From Nosema muscidifuracis (taxonomy: Eukaryota > Microsporidia > Nosematidae), in assembly GCA_028335825.1 (NCBI GenBank), contig JAIOKI010000019.1:332866-396865 (forward strand): a stretch of DNA of 64,000 bases, read 5' to 3'. Positions 11,739-22,221 of this stretch are shown one piece after another. The notes under the pieces were generated by a model. It was not told where the DNA came from. It saw nothing but the letters and a program-made list of their open reading frames with translations, and ran no database searches. Each line of letters opens with the position of its first letter. Positions within the stretch are counted from its first letter, which is position 1. The position numbers were made by a program, and so were the translations under genes.

Positions 11739-12698
11739 TTATTTTTTTAGATCTAAAGTAATATAAATCGAAATAAATAATATAAAAAGAGACATTAAGA
11801 TACCTGGTACTATTATTTTTATGTTCTTGTTATTATCATATCCTAAAATCACTAAAATAAAAAATACTAATGTTGAGACTATCGATAATGAAATCATATA
11901 ATAAAACGTATTTTGTTGACAAATTGATATATTACTATCTATAGATTTAGAATCAGAAAATACATAATCTGGTAAATCAATTTCTCCTAACTCTCTCTTA
12001 ACAATAGTTTTAGAATTATTATTTTTATAAAGTTCTAAAATTACATCTAAATCCTCGAAATATACTATTGGAACACAATTGTTTTCTTTTTGAACTTCAT
12101 TGATTTCAGTTCTAACTTTCATTCCTAAAATCTTTTCGATTTGTTCAATTTCCCAAGTATAATCCTCATTACTACAATTATTTTGTGATACCTTCTTTAG
12201 AAAAAAATCGATACAATCTTTTATATTTCTACATCCATCTCGTAAATCATAAGCATCACATAATAAATTTCTAAAATGTTTTTTTGTATCACATAATGAT
12301 ATTAAACCATTATTGAGATTGTTGATTGCTTTAAATAATTTGTAATATGTATTATAAGTTACTAACCTTCCATCTTGAACTTTTTTATCAAGAAAATCAC
12401 AATCTAAATACTCGATATCAGACCACAAGTTATCAGTATCATAAGCTTTACATTCATAATCAATTCCATTGTTGCTAAAAGATTCACCTACACAATCCCG
12501 ATTACAATTACACATTTTACGAGTAAGATGTACAAGACATTTTGGTATTTTTTGTATAATAGTTGTTGGTGATACTTCTTCACTGATATTTAAAGTATTA
12601 AATCGTTTGCAAGATGTAGATGATTTTTCCAGATGTTCATCCCGCCAAATCTTGAATTTTTCAAATAATTTAATTTCATTTTCTGTAAATCCCTGCAT
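11739..12698 (-). CDS. Cys-rich KR-hairpin membrane protein, member 3
   Basis: 319 residues from the first ATG at 12698; function unknown. Cys at 30, 54, 63, 65, 69, 83, 100, 136, 147, 156, 162 and 175 match member 2 position for position, including the CNCNRDC knot. A VKRE dibasic site (KR at 234-235) precedes two C-terminal hydrophobic segments (about 267-286 and 294-313). Upstream of the ATG the same frame is open for a further 12 codons after a stop and encodes a hydrophobic run (NKYIIVLVLLS), with no ATG of its own. An ATG at about 12756 in another frame gives MELKLKLT, and a one-base shift would join it to this run as a plausible signal peptide. The true start may therefore be upstream, or the leader is decayed. 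Confidence 0.85.
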   Translation of the reverse strand: MQGFTENEIKLFEKFKIWRDEHLEKSSTSCKRFNTLNISEEVSPTTIIQKIPKCLVHLTRKMCNCNRDCVGESFSNNGIDYECKAYDTDNLWSDIEYLDCDFLDKKVQDGRLVTYNTYYKLFKAINNLNNGLISLCDTKKHFRNLLCDAYDLRDGCRNIKDCIDFFLKKVSQNNCSNEDYTWEIEQIEKILGMKVRTEINEVQKENNCVPIVYFEDLDVILELYKNNNSKTIVKRELGEIDLPDYVFSDSKSIDSNISICQQNTFYYMISLSIVSTLVFFILVILGYDNNKNIKIIVPGILMSLFILFISIYITLDLKK

Positions 12699-12756
12699 AG
12701 ATAATAAGACTAGCACGATTATATATTTGTTAAGTTAATTTTAATTTAAGTTCCAT

Positions 12757-13314
12757 CAAGATTATAAATGTTTTATTTTTATCTGTTTATATTTAAAGTC
12801 TTGTAGTTTATCATAACAGTAAATTGATATTAATTAATTTGTTTTCTAATTTGTGATGAAAATTCAGGCAATAATCAAAATTTGAAATGAAATATTGGTT
12901 ATAGTAATATAATTTGTTTGTTATGAGTTAAACGAACATATTTATTTTTTAATAATATAGCTAATTGTATAATGAATCCACTTATTCTAAATATGTCAAA
13001 TATCTCAAAATATGTGACAATTGATGTATTGTGTTGACAATTTATTTAGTAAACTATTTATTTTAAGCTGAGAAAAATAAAGAGATTCACACTATATACT
13101 TGAAATAATATGTTATATTATTAGATCACATTTCTATAAGTAATTTATTCAATAATTTCTTTGTAAAAGGATAATATAAAAAACCAGTTGAAAGAAATTA
13201 ATTATTATATTTAATATTTACTGTACAGAGAATGTGTTTTGACACAAAGAAAATCTAATAATGTCTAAATAATAAATCCTTATGACTCAAAAAAATATGT
13301 AAAATAAATTTAGT
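12757..13314. other. Intergenic AT-rich stretch
   Basis: Spacer between the HECT gene and the tandem Cys-rich gene. No feature seen. Confidence 0.6.
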
Positions 13315-15054
13315 TTAAATTATTTCAAATCCTTCACTACACTCATTTATAGCATAGACAATATTTCTTCTTAAATCATCATATGTAGAATATTCAGGTA
13401 AATCTAATTGATTAAAACACGTATGAGCAGAAGGAAGTCTTACAGAATCTGATTTTACTTTATGTATAGAAAACTTCTGTGTTCCACTATTTCCTTGTAA
13501 ATTAATAAATCCATCAAAGGGAACTCTTGTAGACCCTGTACAGAATTGTAATAATTTAGCCTTTTCATCAGGAGTAAATCCATGTACTGCTCTCCAAAAC
13601 CATACAATATTTCTAGAATTCTTAGTATATCCATTATAAGTTGTATTATTCTGCCAGTCTTCTACATTAATCTCTGGAATACCGCATATTAATAATTCTA
13701 GCTCTTTCTCAGTAAAAATAGAAATTAAGTCTTCATTTATTAATTCAAATAATCCTTCTTTTATAGCATTTAACTGTAGTTCAACATTTTTAGTTAATTT
13801 TCTTTGTACTACTAAATCTATATATTCATTCTTATTCTGATCATTTACTAAAATATTCTTACCATTAGGAATAAGATCTTCTTCAAGACATGTACCAAAT
13901 TCATTATTCTCATAAGAAAATGTTAAATTTAAAATATTATCTATAGAATTATCTCTTATCCATATTAAAGAATTATAATATTGGTAATCTATTTCTTCTA
14001 AATCTGAAAGATCACACTTCTTATTGAGGAGGTATTTATATACTGACTTATCAAAATGAATTCCTAAATTATATCCTTCAATTATTACCTTAGCTAAAAG
14101 TCTTCCTACAAATTTAAAATATAATAAATGATCAGCATTGATATTACTATTGATAAATGGATGTACTGTAGTATGTTTATCTGATGAGTATACAAAAAGA
14201 CCTAAATCAGGATTTAAAGCTTCTTTTATAATTAATTCTAACCATTCTTTTGTTAATCCACCGAAATCTAATCCTTTCTCCCCTGAAAATTTTATTTGAA
14301 TTCTTTTAGTTTTCAATTCTTTATAAGATTTATTCATAATCTGGAAGAAAGAATCTTCAAGGACTGATTTTCTACGAACTGTAATAGAAAATGATCCATC
14401 TATATAATAATCCATATCATCTATTTTATTTCTTAGATATTTCAGTTTATTAGTAAAACTTAGTATATTAAATTTGTATAAAAATGGTACTATATTATCA
14501 TTACCTCTTAATAGATTATTCATATTATCTGTATTATTTTGAATATTCTTTTCTAATTCTTGACGTTTTCTCTTATATTTTTCTATGATATTATTCTTAT
14601 TCTGTGTAGATAAGAAAATTAAGAAATTTACAAACCCTTCATAGAGACTAAAAAGTGGAATTATTTTTAAGAAAGTAGAATCCATAGTTAATTCAGAAGT
14701 AATCTTATCGAAGGAATCATAAATTTCATAGTTGATGAAATCAACTTCTTGAGATTTATTAAACAAGTTTTGTTCATATAAACATACAAAATCAAGGTGA
14801 TGAATATTTTTCTTCTCAATATTAAATTTAGTTCTTAGTTCTTCAATATGAAGCTTATATTTCTTATTGTAGTGATCGAATATAAAATTACTTAATTCAT
14901 CAATTACTAATAAATATCTGTTAAATGTATCATAATCATCTATATTACTCATAGCTTGTAGCAGTAATACAGATATGAATTCAATAAGAATATTTTTTAG
15001 ATTTTTCATGCAGAACTTTGTTAGATAATTTCGTGTTTTTCTACTAATTACCAA
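13315..15054 (-). CDS. HECT ubiquitin ligase, C-terminal part (catalytic)
   Basis: Catalytic end of a HUWE1/Tom1-type E3 ligase, which takes ubiquitin from an E2 onto a Cys and passes it to substrates. The HECT domain runs from about residue 230 to the end of this 579-residue frame: RRKSVLEDSF, GLDFGGLTKEW, LLICGIPEI, FWRAVHGF, QFCTGSTRVPF, and the catalytic motif LPSAHTCFNQLDLPEY with Cys at about 546 (34 residues from the end). The frame has no ATG at its beginning (TTG at 15054); the first ATG is at 15009. It stays open upstream to 15093 and so overlaps the end of the 1799-residue frame by about 35 bases. The two are almost certainly one gene of about 2,380 residues interrupted by a frame change. 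No classical slippery heptamer is visible in the overlap, but AAAA and TTTT runs are, so a sequencing indel or a recent mutation is likelier than programmed shifting. Confidence 0.93.
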   Translation of the reverse strand: MVISRKTRNYLTKFCMKNLKNILIEFISVLLLQAMSNIDDYDTFNRYLLVIDELSNFIFDHYNKKYKLHIEELRTKFNIEKKNIHHLDFVCLYEQNLFNKSQEVDFINYEIYDSFDKITSELTMDSTFLKIIPLFSLYEGFVNFLIFLSTQNKNNIIEKYKRKRQELEKNIQNNTDNMNNLLRGNDNIVPFLYKFNILSFTNKLKYLRNKIDDMDYYIDGSFSITVRRKSVLEDSFFQIMNKSYKELKTKRIQIKFSGEKGLDFGGLTKEWLELIIKEALNPDLGLFVYSSDKHTTVHPFINSNINADHLLYFKFVGRLLAKVIIEGYNLGIHFDKSVYKYLLNKKCDLSDLEEIDYQYYNSLIWIRDNSIDNILNLTFSYENNEFGTCLEEDLIPNGKNILVNDQNKNEYIDLVVQRKLTKNVELQLNAIKEGLFELINEDLISIFTEKELELLICGIPEINVEDWQNNTTYNGYTKNSRNIVWFWRAVHGFTPDEKAKLLQFCTGSTRVPFDGFINLQGNSGTQKFSIHKVKSDSVRLPSAHTCFNQLDLPEYSTYDDLRRNIVYAINECSEGFEII

Positions 15055-15056
15055 TC

Positions 15057-18000
15057 TTAAAACTTTTCCAAATTCTTCAAGTATATTAATATTTTAAATG
15101 ATACTATTTTAGTATCTAACTTTATAAATTCTTTTTTAATTTCCATCTTACTGAGAATAAATAAACACAATTCATTGAATTCTTTTTCTTTTGCTAATAT
15201 CATTAAACATCTTATAAAATCAACATTTTCTTGATATATCTTTTTTGAAGATAAATTAATTACTTTAAATATTTCTAGACATTTCTTTATATTATAAACT
15301 GCATCAATAACTGTATAATTTAAAAATTCATCCATAACTACTGATATAATTTGGTGTTTCCATTCCAAATTGAATGATGCTACTTCTATAAATTCATTAA
15401 GACTAGATTGGTTTGTATAATTAATTGTCAAATAAGATTTTAAAAAATTCATAAAAATCTTAACATCAGCATACATTTCAATATCTTCAGGTAAATCTTT
15501 TTCTTCATTCTCTAAACTCATACTTGATTCACAACTTGGTGCATATTGAAAATAATCATCTTTAAGTCTTCTTTCATGCTCAGCAAATAATTGTTTTCCA
15601 AGTTCTGATAATTGATTGAAAAATATTTTATCTATTGGTTTATAATTGACAGAATTCATTTTTCTATTCTCATACCACTCATCTAAAAATATACTTAAAG
15701 ATTCTTCATTCATATTATTGATTTCTTCAATAGTCTTATTAGGTATTACACCATTTTCTTCACCTATACTTGATTCATCAGAAAATTCCAATTCTTCTTC
15801 TATTTCTTCACTTTGGTTAGATAAAGACAATTGATCTTCAAAATTGCTTTCCTTGGAATCAACAATAAGCTCTACTTTTTCAAGATCATCTTTTTTAATT
15901 TTAATAAAATCATTAATATTTTCTATTTTAAATTCCTTCTCAAAATCATTCTTTATAATTTTAACGAAATTAAAAATATTAAAACTGTTTTCTAAAATTT
16001 CAAATTCTTTCTCAGTAATGAATAGTGTAGAAAATATACTATTAAAAGGTTTGTACTTTTCTATTTCATATGTTACTTCATCGATAGTATTCTCTGATGA
16101 GAATGAGGAATTTAAAATTGTGATATCATCAGCTTCTGGAACAATCTCTTCACGATCATCAAAGTATGAATCAGAATCATAGTGATCATGTGATTCATTA
16201 TCCCAAAAACCTTCATCAGATTCCTCATTTTCTACCAACACATCATCATTATACTTGCTATAAATAGTTGATATAAAGGAATAAATATAAGAAATCTTAT
16301 TAGAACCTACAATTTGATTCCATGCTATTATAGATGATCTATCATAAGAATTTTTCAATGAAGTTTCCTCATGTATTTCAGGTAATAAGAAATCAGATTC
16401 CTTATGTTTTGAAAGGACTGTAAATATTTTATCAGCTATTCCATAACTCATTAATTTCTCAGATAACATAACAGATATATCTTTATTAAAATGTCTTTCT
16501 TTAGAGTAATACCTTATATTGACGAAATCTAATGCTGTAAATAGAATTATAACTAAATTATAGATTTTATAATCTTTCGAATCTAATATCTTTTTTTCAA
16601 TAATCTTGTATATCATGTTAAATAACTTTTCATTTTCAGATCTTATACAATATGCCAAGAAATCAATAGCTATAAAATAATCTGTTTCAACTGTAATTTT
16701 TTCATTAAAAATAATAGGCATTATATATTTCTTTATGATAGATTTTATATACTTTTTAGTAATAAATTCTTCATATCTTTTATCATTCATTATTATTTCA
16801 TTCAAGATATTAAGCATATAAATATTTTTAAGACTCATTTTCATACATCTCAAAAATAGTTTTTCTTGAATGTATGTAATTTCAGTTATTTTTTTCTCTT
16901 CTGTAATTTTGATATCCAGATTAAATTCTTGTAAAAAGTCTTTAAATTTATCTTTTAGTACATTTATATCTCTGTAACCTAACAAATAATGATAATCAAT
17001 AAACTTGCTATATGAGCATATATTGGTTTCTCTAATAGGGTAGTTATTACTTATTTCAATCAACAAATAATGAAATATAGATTTTATAAGCATATTGATA
17101 TCTTCTTTATTCTTTTTGTTGATTAACTTTTCTATAAAATTTAATATCCTCAGGTAAAAAGTCAAGTCTAAGGAAATATTCTGAGATTTAAAATATTTCA
17201 AAAATGAAATTATGTAAATTATTTTAGATCTTTTTTTTATATTTTTTGATTTGAGTATAACACTTAAATTATTCATAAAGTAATCTACATCAAATTTTAG
17301 AAATCCTTCTTTATCGTATAAAATATTTATATCTTTAAATATCATATTAATCTTTTCTATATTAGCCTTAATACGACTAAAGGTTAATTTCTTAAGCACG
17401 TAAATGCTTATATTTATAAATAATTTAGATATCGCGAATTTATGATTAACGAGATATAATACAACATCAATATTTCCATCATAATCATTTTTTATGATCA
17501 TCTTATAATCGTCCATATCTAAGATTTTACATATAAATTTTGCATCATCAAATACTTTCTTAAAATTTATTTCTTTTCCTTTTTTATAATTATTGATATA
17601 ATATTCAATTATTTTTCTTTCTTCTTCTATACTAAATTTTTGATTTCCTACAATAAGATCATTTACAGATTTATAGATATCACTATTTTTACTATTCTTA
17701 GTCAAAAAATCAAATATTTTAAAGCATGTATCTTTTCTATGAAATTTAAGATTACGAAGATTTAACTTACAAATCAAACTAAATAATGATTCTTTAGACC
17801 ATAAACTTTCATTATTTAGAATATCATTACTCGAAATCCAATCTAAAAAATATCTTGTTTCAATAAAATTAAACTTATGAATATTGTTTTCGATTATATG
17901 AAGGAAGAATTTCATGTTTTTCTTAATTAAGTTATCAGATAATTTATTAACAACTGCATTATAATCCATCATATTAATTTCTTTAAATGAATTATTATTA

Positions 18001-20456
18001 ATTGATGATCTAATTTTTATTTCACAATATTCCTGTGTATAAATAACATCATTTGTTTTTAACTTTTTAGGTTCTAAATCATATTCAGTATCTTCTATAG
18101 GATGTATAATATTCAAGAAATATTTGAAACAAGAATTTGATTCATATTCATGTTCTCTAAATAATAATATACCTAATAGATATTCAACTTCCAAACATAT
18201 TAATGAAAGAATATTGTTATTTGAATAAGTTGACTTGTTTCTAAATTCTATTAATTTGTCTAAAGTGTTATTTATAGTATCATCACATATATTATAACAT
18301 AATAAGTTTGGTAAAATATTCATTATTAAGTAAAATGACACTTTTAAAATACAATTTTCATTAATTAGAATAAAACCAACATCAGTAACCATATGACAAA
18401 TAAAAAATAAATATTTTTCTAATGACTCATATAACTTAATATTGAAATTCTCATTATTTTGTGTATCTATAATTTTAAATATTGTAGATCCTAATTTTAA
18501 GATAAAATATTCAACAATAACAATTTTATCTGAAATTATAAATAATTCAGACTTTAAAATTTCGAAAAATGAACTTACAGATAAATTATCTTTTTCTAAA
18601 GAATTCATATATACTAAATCCAAATATAAAAGAATCTCTTTTTCACAATTCTCAAAAAATGTATTCATTTCTGGTTTCATAGAACTTATAAATCTAAAAT
18701 AATTAGCCTCATTGATTGAAGCATTTTTTGTTTTTAATATCTTAGGTAAATATGCTAAATAATCTAATTTCTTTTTTATAAATACATTCAATTCTGATTT
18801 ATACTCAGGATGATGCATTAGTAAAATAGAAAGATGTACATTAAAATCATTGAATGAATCGAGCAAATATGCATCTTCACTATTAAATATTACATCTAGA
18901 AATGATACAAATTTTCCAGACTTAATAAAATCAAGTCTAGTCTCTGTATCTAGTGAAATAGCATCTAATAAATTAATCAGTGATTTATGCACTTCTTCAT
19001 TCCATATAAAATCTTCAAAAACTTTTAAAAGTCCTTGATTCAATATATTCTTAATAGATAAAGGATCATTGTTAATAAAAAAAGTAATTGTATTAATACA
19101 GTGATAGAAATATACATCATTCTTGTTACTAATTAATTCTAAAGATTTCTTTAGATAATCACTTTCTTCAAATGGTTCAAAATAAGCATTTCCTTGTTTA
19201 TAAATTTCATTAATAATCTTAAATGTAAGTTTAAGTACAAAAAAATCTTTTTGTATCAATTTTTTATCAAATTTACTTATAAAATCTTTAAAATATTTCA
19301 GATCTAAATTATTTTCAAAAATTGAATCATCTTTCTTTACATAATTATGCAACACACAAAGATACCTGAATTCAATATCAGGATTATTATCTTTTAAGTT
19401 TAACTTAATATTGTATTTGAAATTAGTTTCATCAGATTCACTATTAATTAGTAGTTCCTCTAATATTGAATAAATCATAATATTTTCAAATTTACTTAAT
19501 TCTAAAGATTTATAAAAATATCCTTGATCATCATTTAGTTCTAAAAATTCTTCAATTTTTTCATAATCATAAACCAATGTTAAATGATACAATATAAAAG
19601 TATCTAAACAAAATCTCATTTCATCTATAACACAAAAATATGGTAAAAGAGTATCTTTATCAAAAATACTATGATTTTCATTTTTTATAATATTTCTCAT
19701 TATTATAATCTCTTTATTTGAAACTTCTTCAACAAGAATTTTAAAAAAATCTTTGTTACTTATATTCGATGACAAAGATATCAAAGCATATATTCTACGA
19801 AGTATCAACAGGATATCATCATTTAAACATAATCTTCTATTAGCTTCAAGATATAAATCTGAAATATTATGTTTTGTTCTATTGATTTTGAAAAATTGAA
19901 TTATATCAGAATCTTCCTCTAAATTATCTAAAATTTTATACTTGAGATCTGTAGAATAATCAATCCTTCTAAGTTTAAGATTAGGAATATTTATCATCTT
20001 AAGTAGAATTTCTACATACTTATCATTATTAGTTATAAAAAAATCAGTTCTTTCATGTAAAGAAATAATTTTGAAAGATTGAATACTAACCTCGATATCA
20101 AAACAAAGAGCAAATTTTAACCATAATGATTTATCAGATAAATTTATACTATTTGGAGAAAAAACCATTATTCTTTGGATAAACCTAAAAATCGAAATTA
20201 ATATTAATTTTTCTTGTTCAGTAAAATGACTATCTTGAAACCCATCATAGAAACGAGTCTCATAAATTTCATTCATTATTTTTGAGAATTTTTTTAAAAT
20301 ATTTCTGAAACTTTCAAATCTTCTATTTTTATATTTCCAGTTATTTAATGTCGGATGAATAATCTTGGCTAATTCCGTATAATCTTCAAATTTACATATA
20401 TTGTCTTCTAATTCTTTAAAAGATTTTTTAGAATTTAAATCAGGATTTATGCTCAT
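15057..20456 (-). CDS. HECT ubiquitin ligase, N-terminal part (HUWE1/Tom1-like)
   Basis: 1799-residue frame forming the long helical-repeat arm of the ligase, ending at TAA just where the HECT frame begins. The start at 20456 is supported by CCC four to six bases upstream (GACCCTAAATG on the minus strand). The protein is rich in Leu, Ile, Asn and Lys in repeated helical segments, as expected for the armadillo-like arm of HUWE1/Tom1 ligases. There is an acidic, low-complexity stretch at about residues 1415-1450 (DESDSYFDD-like, many D/E) and another at about 1540-1570, comparable to the acidic region of yeast Tom1. I assign it by size, acidic stretches and direct continuation into the HECT frame, not by a diagnostic N-terminal motif. 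With the downstream frame the total is about 2,380 residues, smaller than yeast Tom1 (about 3,270). Confidence 0.88.
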   Translation of the reverse strand: MSINPDLNSKKSFKELEDNICKFEDYTELAKIIHPTLNNWKYKNRRFESFRNILKKFSKIMNEIYETRFYDGFQDSHFTEQEKLILISIFRFIQRIMVFSPNSINLSDKSLWLKFALCFDIEVSIQSFKIISLHERTDFFITNNDKYVEILLKMINIPNLKLRRIDYSTDLKYKILDNLEEDSDIIQFFKINRTKHNISDLYLEANRRLCLNDDILLILRRIYALISLSSNISNKDFFKILVEEVSNKEIIIMRNIIKNENHSIFDKDTLLPYFCVIDEMRFCLDTFILYHLTLVYDYEKIEEFLELNDDQGYFYKSLELSKFENIMIYSILEELLINSESDETNFKYNIKLNLKDNNPDIEFRYLCVLHNYVKKDDSIFENNLDLKYFKDFISKFDKKLIQKDFFVLKLTFKIINEIYKQGNAYFEPFEESDYLKKSLELISNKNDVYFYHCINTITFFINNDPLSIKNILNQGLLKVFEDFIWNEEVHKSLINLLDAISLDTETRLDFIKSGKFVSFLDVIFNSEDAYLLDSFNDFNVHLSILLMHHPEYKSELNVFIKKKLDYLAYLPKILKTKNASINEANYFRFISSMKPEMNTFFENCEKEILLYLDLVYMNSLEKDNLSVSSFFEILKSELFIISDKIVIVEYFILKLGSTIFKIIDTQNNENFNIKLYESLEKYLFFICHMVTDVGFILINENCILKVSFYLIMNILPNLLCYNICDDTINNTLDKLIEFRNKSTYSNNNILSLICLEVEYLLGILLFREHEYESNSCFKYFLNIIHPIEDTEYDLEPKKLKTNDVIYTQEYCEIKIRSSINNNSFKEINMMDYNAVVNKLSDNLIKKNMKFFLHIIENNIHKFNFIETRYFLDWISSNDILNNESLWSKESLFSLICKLNLRNLKFHRKDTCFKIFDFLTKNSKNSDIYKSVNDLIVGNQKFSIEEERKIIEYYINNYKKGKEINFKKVFDDAKFICKILDMDDYKMIIKNDYDGNIDVVLYLVNHKFAISKLFINISIYVLKKLTFSRIKANIEKINMIFKDINILYDKEGFLKFDVDYFMNNLSVILKSKNIKKRSKIIYIISFLKYFKSQNISLDLTFYLRILNFIEKLINKKNKEDINMLIKSIFHYLLIEISNNYPIRETNICSYSKFIDYHYLLGYRDINVLKDKFKDFLQEFNLDIKITEEKKITEITYIQEKLFLRCMKMSLKNIYMLNILNEIIMNDKRYEEFITKKYIKSIIKKYIMPIIFNEKITVETDYFIAIDFLAYCIRSENEKLFNMIYKIIEKKILDSKDYKIYNLVIILFTALDFVNIRYYSKERHFNKDISVMLSEKLMSYGIADKIFTVLSKHKESDFLLPEIHEETSLKNSYDRSSIIAWNQIVGSNKISYIYSFISTIYSKYNDDVLVENEESDEGFWDNESHDHYDSDSYFDDREEIVPEADDITILNSSFSSENTIDEVTYEIEKYKPFNSIFSTLFITEKEFEILENSFNIFNFVKIIKNDFEKEFKIENINDFIKIKKDDLEKVELIVDSKESNFEDQLSLSNQSEEIEEELEFSDESSIGEENGVIPNKTIEEINNMNEESLSIFLDEWYENRKMNSVNYKPIDKIFFNQLSELGKQLFAEHERRLKDDYFQYAPSCESSMSLENEEKDLPEDIEMYADVKIFMNFLKSYLTINYTNQSSLNEFIEVASFNLEWKHQIISVVMDEFLNYTVIDAVYNIKKCLEIFKVINLSSKKIYQENVDFIRCLMILAKEKEFNELCLFILSKMEIKKEFIKLDTKIVSFKILIYLKNLEKF

Positions 20457-20459
20457 TTA

Positions 20460-20462
20460 GGG
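20460..20462 (-). promoter_or_regulatory. CCC start-proximal signal of the HECT gene
   Basis: On the minus strand GACCC-TAA-ATG. The CCC sits three bases before the ATG at 20456. Confidence 0.6.
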
Positions 20463-21350
20463 TCAAAATATTTAAAAAAAATATTTTTACAAATCAAATG
20501 ACTGACTAACAAATTTAATTTGTAATAAAAATATATGATAAAGACTCACATTTCAAATTATTTTTTTAGTATTTTGAAATATTTAATTTATAGTTAATGT
20601 TTATTTTAATTGACTGTTAACTGTCAAATAAAATTAATTGATTAAAATACTGCTTTTAAAAAATCAATGTATTTTTTTTACATTTTAAATATTACCTTCA
20701 TATTTAGATGTATATTATAATACTAATATTTATTTAGATTGAATAATATTGACACATTATATTACCATGTGTCAAGAACATAAGCAAAAAGATTGTTATT
20801 TAAAAATACAATTTTTTTGTTAATTATTTTGAGATATTTTATTTTTTACTATATCTGTTTATAAAGATTTTATAATAAATTTTAGAATTTGCATCCTACT
20901 TAAGCATTTTATAATCTATTTCTGCTATTAAAAATTAAATTTATATTAAGCTCAAATAAATGAAGTTCTATATTATCTTAATATCATAATAATTCATTTT
21001 TTTGACATTTGGGTATAAAAAATATACCGAAATATTTTATACCTGTGATTAGATTTCTGTTTATTTAGTACAAAATTTTATTAAATTCATTTTCATCTAA
21101 ATTAGTCTGTATCTAATAAATATTTTTTTATTATATTATTAATTTTTCGAGTGCTTTGTTAAATCTTAATTTTAATTAATAAGTTAAATTTATTATTTCT
21201 AATAAACTCATTTTATTTCAACCTTCGATTTATCTTACATAGATCTACTTCATCTTAATTTTTTTGTTTATTACACATTATTTTGACTGCACCATTGCTT
21301 GTCATTTTCACAACTAAACATTGAATCTGAATATTTATGTTAATCTTTCT
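20463..21350. other. Intergenic AT-rich stretch
   Basis: No gene, RNA or repeat recognised. Confidence 0.6.
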
Positions 21351-21880
21351 TTACATATTTATCTTTATATCAATCATTAAATAATTTATACCACACATGT
21401 CTGTTGTCTTGTAAAGATATTTAGTATTAAGAGAATGTATAAAATAATTTGTGATTAGATCTTCTTCTAAAATATTGGGCAAAGACGAAGGTGTACTCAA
21501 AGTGTGTTTATTTAAATGAGCTTTATTAGACAATAGCAATAATTTACTCTTTAATATATAATCTTCATCAGTGTCAAATATATAGAGATAGGTTATCAGC
21601 TCTAAAGCTAGATATTTATATCTAATAAGGTATTAAGCTGTCAGAAAGCTTTTAATATCAACCTGCTCAAATACATGTTTCTGATAAAAAACATTATCTA
21701 TGATAAATCATTTTTCTGGTAATTAGAAAAGACTCATCATCTGACATATTATATTGAAATTCTGAAAATACCTTATAAGGGATATCTATATTAAAAAAAA
21801 TAAATAATTTGTCTTTCTCATGATATTTTTTGTTCCTCCAACTATTCAATCATTTCCGACCTAAGGCTATCATAGACTTT
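21351..21880 (-). pseudogene. Possible decayed member of the 541-residue family
   Basis: Coding-like but broken minus-strand stretch. It reads KLFIFFNIDIPYKVF near 21795 and then RYKYLALELITYLYI near 21600, followed by an open run to 21351. The order and character resemble the C-terminal third of P1 (CKYNYLMILFAKMLNEFYL). Similarity is weak; it could be another gene remnant. Confidence 0.3.
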
Positions 21881-22000
21881 TCATCTTCAAGCTCTACAGC
21901 GTCATTTTAAGCATTCTGAATTGACTTAAGCACCAATTAGTTATTCAAATTTACATTTCATCGAAAAAAGCTTATGGAAGTAGTTCATTATACCTTTTCT
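21881..22000 (-). mobile_element. LINE extreme 3' end fragment
   Basis: On the minus strand CLSQFRMLKMTL, then a stop and SLKMKS, matches the terminal AYIQFKMFKMTFEA of the copy near 37390 and IQMKILKMTLES of the copy near 39930. Only this short tail is convincing. Confidence 0.5.
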
Positions 22001-22218
22001 TGTTATCACATACAAAATAATTCTACTTCTGTACTTAGGTTAATAATGCACATTAATTAGCTAATAAGTCATATTTATGAATTTTCTCTAATTCCACAGT
22101 TCTTTGTTATATTAATATTTTATTTTATTCAAATAAATTCTATCTAACTGTTTAATGATATAAATGTGTCAGTTAAATAGAATTAACTACTCATAATTTA
22201 TTTCTTATATATTTTTTA

Positions 22219-22221
22219 CCC
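22219..22221 (+). promoter_or_regulatory. CCC start-proximal signal of the FCP1-like gene
   Basis: TTTTTTACCC directly abuts the ATG at 22222. Confidence 0.65.

Noticed and set aside
12469-12738. Plus-strand 89-residue open frame over Cys-rich member 3
   Set aside because: Antisense shadow of the family gene; no family match of its own.
15646-19038. Plus-strand open frames inside the HECT gene
   Set aside because: They lie antisense to a long, convincing coding region and are Ser-rich, as expected of shadows of Asp/Glu/Lys-rich genes.
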